Origin: Christensenella sp. UBA6420
Lineage (GTDB): Bacteria > Bacillota > Clostridia > Christensenellales > DTU072
Assembly: GCA_002439705.1 (NCBI GenBank)
Contig: DJPE01000096.1
Coordinates: 35,009 to 46,990, forward strand
DNA length: 11,982 bases
Direction of reading: 5' to 3'
The notes under the pieces were generated by a model. It did no database searches and was not told the origin of the DNA. It saw only the letters and a program-made list of their open reading frames with translations. A program made the translations under genes and the position numbers. Below, in pieces: positions 7,140-11,982 of the stretch (positions are counted from its first letter, which is position 1; every line of letters starts with the position of its first letter).

Positions 7140-8015
7140 ATGAATAAAAAAGTATACGCTTTGGGACTGTTCGACTCGATGCATAAAGGGCATAGAGAGC
7201 TTATAAAAGAAGGTAAAAAGTTGGCTGAAGAACTTAACGCCGAACTCTGCGTAGTCACTTTCGACGACGACTTGTGCGGACTTTTAAGTAAAACTTCCAA
7301 AGAAGTATATCTGCTACGAGAACGTGAAGAAATAATTTCTTCGTTAGGTATAAACAGCATCGTGGTTTTACCGGGAAGCAAAGAGTTTTTGCAGACCGAT
7401 AAAATTGATTTTCTTAAATTTTTATCCGACTTTAATCCAGTAGGGTTCGTGGTGGGAAGTGATTATAGGTTCGGTCGTTACGCCGCAGGTGACGCAAATC
7501 TATTGCAAGAGTATTTTTCAGATAAGGGCGTCAGGGTGACGATATGTCCGCTTAAACTTTTTAACGGAGAAAAAATATCCACCACGGAAATAAAACATCT
7601 GCTATCCGAAGGGAAAATAGAAGAAGCAAACTACCTTCTCGACGCTCCGTTCTTCTTTACAGGAACGGTAGTGGAAGGATTAAAGAACGGTAGAAAACTT
7701 GGTTTGCCGACGGCAAACATTGATTTCGACGCTCGTAAATTCATTCCGAAAGAAGGCGTTTATATGACAAAAACAATCGTCGACGGACGTAGTTTTTTGT
7801 CAGTGACGAATGTAGGTATGCACCCGACGATAAATAAGGAAAAAGCGAATTTAGAATCGCACATACTTGATTTTGATGGTGATATTTACAAAAAGAGCAT
7901 TAAAATAGAATTCTATAAGTACATCAGGGAAGTAATCCGCTTCAAAAACGCTGATGAACTTAAAGCGCAGATAGCTAAAGATATAATCGCAACAAGAAAC
8001 GAATTATCGTTATGA
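7140..8015 (+). CDS. ribF: Bifunctional riboflavin kinase/FMN adenylyltransferase RibF
   Basis: RibF turns riboflavin into FMN and then FAD. The 291 residues divide into an N-terminal nucleotidyltransferase domain (about 1-165) and a C-terminal riboflavin kinase domain (about 172-291). The first shows GLFDSMHKGHRELI (9-22; H15 and H18 for nucleotide binding), VGSDYRFG (105-112) and ISTTEIKHLL (146-155). The second shows GTVVEGLKNGRKLGLPTANI (split at about 175-194), the NVGMHPT segment (224-230), E239 in NLESHILDFDGDIY and IREVIRF (262-268). Two motif positions are unusual: FDS where FDG is common, and Lys in place of Arg in the usual SxTxxR. The ATG at 7140 comes two bases after the truB stop; a GTG at 7125 would add five residues. 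No strong ribosome binding site is visible, so coupling to truB is likely. The kinase half looks standard. Confidence 0.93.
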   Translation: MNKKVYALGLFDSMHKGHRELIKEGKKLAEELNAELCVVTFDDDLCGLLSKTSKEVYLLREREEIISSLGINSIVVLPGSKEFLQTDKIDFLKFLSDFNPVGFVVGSDYRFGRYAAGDANLLQEYFSDKGVRVTICPLKLFNGEKISTTEIKHLLSEGKIEEANYLLDAPFFFTGTVVEGLKNGRKLGLPTANIDFDARKFIPKEGVYMTKTIVDGRSFLSVTNVGMHPTINKEKANLESHILDFDGDIYKKSIKIEFYKYIREVIRFKNADELKAQIAKDIIATRNELSL

Positions 8016-8062
8016 ATACGCACGGACAAGCAGTAAATAAGGAGAAGGCAGGAATTGGCATT

Positions 8063-8923
8063 ATGACAAAAATAGGCGTCGCAGGCAACAGTTTAAGTTT
8101 TTATGAAGAAGGACATTCGTCCACTATCGAAGCGGCAAAATGGTGCGCAGACAGGAAGATAGATATTTTCGAGTACTCGTTCGGGAAAGGAATTACCCTT
8201 TCCGACGCTACCGCGCAGAAAATCGGCAGAGAATTCAAGTGCAACGGAGTGGAAATTTCTATACATGCTCCTTATTATATTAACTTCGCAAACCCCGAAC
8301 GCGAAGCCATCGAAAAGAATTTCGGCTACGTTATTCGGTCGCTCGAAAAACTTTCCGTATTCGATAACGGCGAAAGAATAGTTTTTCATCCTGCCACGCA
8401 AGGTAAAGTTTCGAGAGAAGAAGCGGTGTCTGTAGCTAAGCGTAATCTTACCGAATTAGCGGATGTTATTAAAGAAAACGGCTTAAATAGGTACAAAACC
8501 TGTATAGAAACCATGGGTAAAATAGCCCAGATAGGAACTGTCGAAGAAGTGACCGACTTTTGTAATATAGCCGACTTTTTCTATCCGTGCGTAGATTTCG
8601 GCCACGTAAACGCAAGGACGCACGGCAGCCTGAAAACGGCGGAAGACTACGAAAATATCGTAAAATACATGTTCGATAATCTTGCCGAAACGAAAGTAAA
8701 AAATATGCACGTTCATTTCAGTAAAGTAATGTACGGAAAAGGAGGAGAAATTAAACATCTTACATTCGAAGATACCGAATACGGTCCGGAATTTGAGCCT
8801 TTGGCAGAAATATTCGTTAAATACGACATGTCGCCAGTAATAATTTGCGAGTCGTCCGGTACGCAGGCTGAAGACGCCATGACAATGCGTCGCATTTACG
8901 ACTCTGTAAAGAATTCTTTATAA
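8063..8923 (+). CDS. Endonuclease IV-like (AP endonuclease family 2) TIM-barrel protein
   Basis: A 286-residue TIM-barrel protein, about the length of E. coli endonuclease IV (Nfo). Likely metal ligands occur in the order expected for that family: H68 in SIHAPYYINFAN, H109 in VFHPA, E149 in CIETMGK, D178 and H181 in CVDFGHVNAR, H216 or H218 in MHVHFS, H232, and E263 in IICES. The Nfo ligand pair DxH appears altered, reading GEIKH here. Nfo cuts DNA 5' of abasic sites, but related TIM barrels are sugar isomerases or have unknown roles, so DNA repair is inference. The ATG at 8063 has AGGA nine bases upstream and gives the family's usual start (MTKIGVAGNS). An ATG at 8012 overlaps the ribF stop (ATGA) and would add 17 atypical residues, without a clear ribosome binding site. 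Confidence 0.82.
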   Translation: MTKIGVAGNSLSFYEEGHSSTIEAAKWCADRKIDIFEYSFGKGITLSDATAQKIGREFKCNGVEISIHAPYYINFANPEREAIEKNFGYVIRSLEKLSVFDNGERIVFHPATQGKVSREEAVSVAKRNLTELADVIKENGLNRYKTCIETMGKIAQIGTVEEVTDFCNIADFFYPCVDFGHVNARTHGSLKTAEDYENIVKYMFDNLAETKVKNMHVHFSKVMYGKGGEIKHLTFEDTEYGPEFEPLAEIFVKYDMSPVIICESSGTQAEDAMTMRRIYDSVKNSL

Positions 8924-8956
8924 TTATTTCAAGACAGTGACTTTATTCAAATTAGT

Positions 8957-8976
8957 CGCATATACTTTTATATGCG
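8957..8976 (+). promoter_or_regulatory. Inverted repeat spanning the yunB start codon, with a sigma-E-like -10 box
   Basis: CGCATATA (8957-8964) and TATATGCG (8969-8976) are perfect reverse complements with a four-base spacer (CTTT). The yunB ATG (8972-8974) lies in the right arm. The left arm also contains CATATACT (8959-8966), close to the sigma-E -10 consensus CATACAnT, although no good -35 partner is visible at the proper distance. As RNA it would hide the start codon; as DNA it could be an operator. Seen in sequence; role unknown. Confidence 0.45.
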
Positions 8977-9616
8977 TATTTCTCGTTGTAAGAAAAATAT
9001 TTTGGTGTTTGCCGTAATAACGGTAGCGATTACGACGTATTTTTTCGTTTTTGCTTCCGACTTGATTGCTACGACTTGCGAAGAAGAAGCCCGGGCCGAA
9101 GTTATTAACATAGTTAACGAAAGCAACGAAGTTATACGCAAATTAGGAATATTTTACGAAGATTTTTTTACGGTGATAAAGGATAGCAACGATAAAGTTA
9201 CGATGATTAAGTCTAACTCTGCGCTTATAAATCAAATAAATATGATTATCCAGACAGAAATTCAGAACAGATTGAACGAATTGCGGACGAAAAGTCTTTA
9301 TATACCGTCGGGAGCTTTTACCGGATTGACATTTTTGTCCGATTATGGAAGCAAAGTCCCGATAGACGCGAAAATTATAAGCAATTGTTACACTGTATTA
9401 AGTTCCGAATTTAAGGAGATGGGCATAAACCAAACACTTCACAGGCTGCAAATAAATTGTTTCGTCGAAATAGAACTTACCGTCCCGAAAGGAAAAGTCA
9501 AAAGCGACGTAACCAACGAAATTCTCGTTACCGAAGCGGTTATCGTAGGTGAAGTGCCGTCCACGTTTCTCGGCGAAGACACATCGCCCGATTATCTGGA
9601 TCTGTTGCCCGATTAG
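8972..9616 (+). CDS. yunB: Sporulation protein YunB
   Basis: The 214-residue protein fits the YunB family, which Bacillus needs for efficient sporulation and expresses under sigma-E in the mother cell; its biochemical role is unknown. A positively charged start (MRISRCKKN) leads into one transmembrane segment at about 10-28, placing the rest outside the cytoplasm. The family core is clear: SNSALINQIN (81-90), YIPSGAFTGLTFLSDYGSKV (110-129), MGINQTLHRLQINCFVEIEL (150-169), VPKG (171-174) and VIVGEVPSTFL (190-200). No Shine-Dalgarno sequence precedes the ATG, which sits inside a perfect inverted repeat; no upstream ATG, GTG or TTG is in frame after the previous gene. It lies 48 bases after the TIM-barrel gene and may be separately transcribed. 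It is the best evidence that the organism forms endospores. Confidence 0.85.
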   Translation: MRISRCKKNILVFAVITVAITTYFFVFASDLIATTCEEEARAEVINIVNESNEVIRKLGIFYEDFFTVIKDSNDKVTMIKSNSALINQINMIIQTEIQNRLNELRTKSLYIPSGAFTGLTFLSDYGSKVPIDAKIISNCYTVLSSEFKEMGINQTLHRLQINCFVEIELTVPKGKVKSDVTNEILVTEAVIVGEVPSTFLGEDTSPDYLDLLPD

Positions 9617-9622
9617 TGTTAA

Positions 9623-9661
9623 GTCGTTAGCTATAATTTACTATCGGCTTAGCTTAATGAC
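9623..9661 (+). repeat. Imperfect inverted repeat after yunB
   Basis: GTCGTTAGCT (9623-9632) can pair with AGCTTAATGAC (9651-9661) using one G-T wobble and one single-base bulge, around an 18-base loop. It starts seven bases after the yunB stop. There is no U-run after it (GTTTATAAAG), so it is at best a weak terminator or a 3'-end stabilising stem. Confidence 0.35.
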
Positions 9662-9670
9662 GTTTATAAA

Positions 9671-9694
9671 GCGATATTATCTATAAGTTATCGC
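9671..9694 (+). repeat. Inverted repeat between yunB and pheS
   Basis: GCGATA (9671-9676) and TATCGC (9689-9694) are exact reverse complements, and the inner TTAT/ATAA (9677-9680, 9683-9686) can also pair, leaving a two-base bulge (GT, 9687-9688). It lies upstream of the pheS promoter. No U-run follows. It may be part of a yunB 3' end or an operator; the role is unknown. Confidence 0.3.
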
Positions 9695-9712
9695 GGTTTA
9701 CGATTAAAGAAA

Positions 9713-9730
9713 ACGCAATTATTGTTGCGT
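9713..9730 (+). repeat. Short inverted repeat overlapping the pheS -35 box
   Basis: ACGCAA (9713-9718) and TTGCGT (9725-9730) are exact reverse complements six bases apart. The right arm is the proposed -35 element of the pheS promoter, so a DNA-binding regulator here could block transcription. The repeat is short and could be chance in AT-rich DNA. Confidence 0.3.
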
Positions 9731-9753
9731 AAAGGGTATCATAGTGTTATAAT
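9725..9753 (+). promoter_or_regulatory. Sigma-A-type promoter of pheST
   Basis: A perfect TATAAT (9748-9753) is preceded by TGT (9745-9747), giving a full extended -10. TTGCGT (9725-9730) is the -35 candidate at exactly 17 bases. Transcription would start near 9760, leaving a leader of only about 30 bases before the pheS ATG. That is too short for the T-box leader often found upstream of synthetase genes in Firmicutes. Confidence 0.75.
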
Positions 9754-9790
9754 AACATAGTTATTAACTTTATATAGGAGTATATAAACT

Positions 9791-10813
9791 ATGATGCTGG
9801 ACAGAATCAAAGCTATTCAGGACGCCGTCAACGCAAGGTTGGAGCAGGTGTATCTCAGTAGCGAACTTAACGATTTGAGAGTAAAATATCTCGGAAAAAG
9901 CGGGGAAATAACCGGTCTTCTTAAAGGGCTGAAAGATTGTTCTCCCGAAGAACGCCCCATCGCAGGCAAACACATTAACGCTTTACGCGAAAAAGTCGAA
10001 AATCTTATTGCCGAGCGCGAAAAACTTATCGCAGCAAGGGAATTGCAGAAGAAAATAGAAGAAGAAACGATAGACGTCACTTTATCCGAACCCACGCTTA
10101 ACGCGGGCGGACTTCATCCTTTGACTCTTGCCCGTAACGAACTCGTGAACGCTTTTATAGGAATGGGTTTTGAAGTTAAAGAAGGTCCCGAAATGGAACT
10201 TGATTTTTATAACTTCCAACAGCTTAACATTCCGAAAGATCACCCGTCGCGCGACGCGCAGGATACTTTCTACATTAACGACAATATCCTTTTGCGTACT
10301 CAGACGTCCGCGGTACAGGCTCGTACTATGGAAGTCGAGAAACCGCCTATAAGAATTGTTTGCCCGGGTAAAGTTTACAGATTAGACAGCGACGCTACCC
10401 ATTCTCCGATGTTCCAGCAGATAGAAGGTCTTGTCGTCGACAAGAATATAAATCTTTGTGACCTTAAAGGCACTCTCGACGAGTTTGCCCGTAAATTTTT
10501 CGGACCCGAAACGAAAACCCGTTTTCGTCCTTCGTATTTCCCGTTTACCGAACCGAGCGTAGAACTCGACGTAAGCTGCTTTATGTGCCACGGCAAAGGT
10601 TGCCGTCTGTGCAAAGGCACCGGTTGGATAGAAGTTCTCGGGGCGGGCGTGGTTAATCCCATCGTATTGAAAAATTGCGGCATCGACCCCGAAGAATATT
10701 CCGGTTTCGCTTTCGGTATAGGTATCGAAAGATGCGCTATGCTCAAATACGGTATTCCCGATATGAGAATAATGTTCGAAAACGATATTCGTTATCTCAA
10801 GCAGTACAGATAG
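9791..10813 (+). CDS. pheS: Phenylalanine--tRNA ligase alpha subunit
   Basis: PheS is the catalytic subunit of the alpha2-beta2 enzyme that charges tRNA-Phe. The 340-residue protein has an N-terminal coiled-coil tRNA-binding arm (about 1-95) and a class II catalytic core. Visible motifs are HPSRD (151-155), DATHSPMFQQIEG (201-213), FTEPSVE (252-258), VLGAGVVNP (282-290) and FAFGIGIERCAMLKYGI (306-322), the last being class II motif 3 with Arg 314. A CxxC-x4-CxxC cluster (C263, C266, C271, C274) interrupts the core and could bind zinc; such a cluster occurs in many Firmicutes PheS proteins. Two ATG codons stand in tandem (9791, 9794). AGGAG at 9776-9780 is ten bases before the first. pheT follows after 11 bases. 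Identification is secure. Confidence 0.97.
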   Translation: MMLDRIKAIQDAVNARLEQVYLSSELNDLRVKYLGKSGEITGLLKGLKDCSPEERPIAGKHINALREKVENLIAEREKLIAARELQKKIEEETIDVTLSEPTLNAGGLHPLTLARNELVNAFIGMGFEVKEGPEMELDFYNFQQLNIPKDHPSRDAQDTFYINDNILLRTQTSAVQARTMEVEKPPIRIVCPGKVYRLDSDATHSPMFQQIEGLVVDKNINLCDLKGTLDEFARKFFGPETKTRFRPSYFPFTEPSVELDVSCFMCHGKGCRLCKGTGWIEVLGAGVVNPIVLKNCGIDPEEYSGFAFGIGIERCAMLKYGIPDMRIMFENDIRYLKQYR

Positions 10814-10824
10814 GAGGAAAAGAA

Positions 10825-11982
10825 ATGAAAGTTCCTTATAGTTGGTTAAAAGAATTTGTAGACGTTGATATTACCCCTGCGGAATTAGGCGACAAGCTCG
10901 TTTCCGTAGGTTTCGAAATAGAAGAAGTAATCAATTTACGCGACGAAATTCAGAATGTGGTTTGCTGTAAAGTCGTCGAAATGGAAAGACATAAAGACAG
11001 CGACCACCTTTGGGTATGCCAGGTCGATAACGGCACGGAGCTTACTCAGATAGTAACGGGCGCACAGAACGTAAAAGTAAACGATATCGTACCCGTAGCT
11101 ATGGACGGAGCGGTTCTTCCCGGCGGAAAAACCATAAAAGCCGGCGCTTTACGCGGAGTTATCAGCGAAGGTATGATGTGTTCGGGCGGAGAGCTCGGTC
11201 TTACCGAATCCGATTTCGAAGGAGCGGGAGTGAACGGAATTCTCATTCTTCCCAAGGATACCGAGTTAGGTTCTGACATTAACGACGTAATAGGAAATAC
11301 GGAAACCGTCCTTGACGTAGCCGTCACCGCGAACAGACCCGACTGCAACAGTATCTTAGGTATAGCGAGAGAAGTCGCAGCCGTCACCGGTAAAAAACTC
11401 CGTATGCCCGATTTTACTTACAAAACCTACGGCGGAAACGTAAACGATTACGTTATGGTAGAGAATGAAAACTACGAACTTTGCCCAAGATATATGGCAG
11501 CTGCGGTAGCCGACGTCGTAGAAACAGAATCTCCTAAAATTATTCGCGACAGACTTAAAGCGGTGGGAATTCGTCCTATAAACAACCTTGTCGACGTTAC
11601 GAATTACGTTCTTACCGAAATAGGTCAACCTATGCATGCGTTCGACTTGAATAATCTCGCAGGCAAGAAGATAGTAATCCGTACCGCTCGCGACGGAGAA
11701 AAAATTACTGCGCTCGACGGCAAAGAATATTCCTTAAAATCCCATCAGCTCGCTATCTGCGACGCGGAAAAACCCGTAGCCGTAGCCGGCGTAATGGGCG
11801 GAATGTACTCGTCTATCTGTGCAGATACGAAGACCGTAATTCTGGAAAGCGCGCGTTTTGCACGCGACAGCGTAAGACACACGTCGAGAGAATTGAATTT
11901 ACATTCCGATTCTTCGGCTCGTTTCGAAAAAGGTATTGACTATATTTCGCAGGAAATGGGCTTAAACAGAGCGTTAAACCTT
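10825..11982 (+). CDS. pheT: Phenylalanine--tRNA ligase beta subunit (3' end outside window)
   Basis: The first 386 codons of pheT are present and the frame stays open to the window edge; the full protein is usually about 800 residues. PheT is the non-catalytic subunit that recognises tRNA-Phe and edits mischarged Tyr-tRNA. It starts MKVPYSWLKEFVDVDITPAE. An EMAP/OB-type tRNA-binding domain spans about 40-150 (HKDSDHLWVCQVD, 56-68; GVISEGMMCSGGELGL, 111-126). The B3/B4 editing region follows at about 205-375, with GIRPINNLVDVTNYV (248-262), GQPMHAFD (267-274), VAGVMGG (320-326) and TSRELNLHSDSSARFEKG (353-370). The B5 and anticodon-binding domains are missing because of the cut. GGAGG (10813-10817) lies seven bases before the ATG. 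It is certainly co-transcribed with pheS. Confidence 0.97.
   Translation, partial: MKVPYSWLKEFVDVDITPAELGDKLVSVGFEIEEVINLRDEIQNVVCCKVVEMERHKDSDHLWVCQVDNGTELTQIVTGAQNVKVNDIVPVAMDGAVLPGGKTIKAGALRGVISEGMMCSGGELGLTESDFEGAGVNGILILPKDTELGSDINDVIGNTETVLDVAVTANRPDCNSILGIAREVAAVTGKKLRMPDFTYKTYGGNVNDYVMVENENYELCPRYMAAAVADVVETESPKIIRDRLKAVGIRPINNLVDVTNYVLTEIGQPMHAFDLNNLAGKKIVIRTARDGEKITALDGKEYSLKSHQLAICDAEKPVAVAGVMGGMYSSICADTKTVILESARFARDSVRHTSRELNLHSDSSARFEKGIDYISQEMGLNRALNL

Noticed and set aside
9632..9637. A second TATAAT just after yunB.
   Set aside because: The only TTG-type -35 candidate (9605-9610) is 21 bases away, there is no TG extension, and the better promoter lies downstream at 9725-9753.
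1..11982. Search for CRISPR arrays, insertion sequences, tRNA genes, phage genes, toxin-antitoxin or defence systems.
   Set aside because: No direct-repeat arrays, transposase-like proteins, tRNA-like cloverleaves or defence-type domains were seen; the window is almost entirely conserved coding sequence.

Overview
The window is a slice of a low-to-moderate GC Firmicutes chromosome, most likely a spore-forming member of Clostridia. Three things point there: the gene order rimP-nusA-ylxR-ylxQ-infB-rbfA-nrnA-truB-ribF, Firmicutes-type PheS and L7Ae-like proteins, and a recognisable sporulation gene, yunB. Genus cannot be read from the sequence. All genes lie on the + strand; I see no tRNA, rRNA, insertion sequence, CRISPR array or prophage.

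Region 1 (1-359) holds the last 66 codons of a DnaQ/PolC-like 3'-5' exonuclease, then a non-coding gap with a good extended -10 promoter and a perfect 10-bp hairpin in the leader of the next operon. Region 2 (360-8015) is the conserved transcription/translation operon: ribosome maturation (RimP, RbfA), transcription elongation and termination (NusA), an RNase P modulator (YlxR/RnpM), an L7Ae-like RNA-binding protein (YlxQ), initiation factor IF2, a DHH nanoRNase (NrnA), tRNA pseudouridine-55 synthase (TruB) and the riboflavin kinase/FAD synthetase RibF. Most junctions overlap by 1 to 14 bases, which suggests translational coupling. Region 3 (8063-9616) carries an endonuclease-IV-like TIM-barrel protein and then yunB, whose start codon lies inside a perfect inverted repeat and has no Shine-Dalgarno sequence. 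Region 4 (9617-9790) is a 174-base spacer with inverted repeats and a strong extended -10 promoter. Region 5 (9791-11982) is pheS and the first 386 codons of pheT, which runs off the end of the window.

The window is mostly housekeeping and I found no convincing new multi-gene system. The points worth a second look are the exonuclease domain that ends a protein where PolC would normally end, the rimP leader hairpin, the unusual yunB start, the altered metal-ligand pattern in the endonuclease-IV-like protein, the motif changes in RibF and TruB, and the lack of a T-box before pheST.
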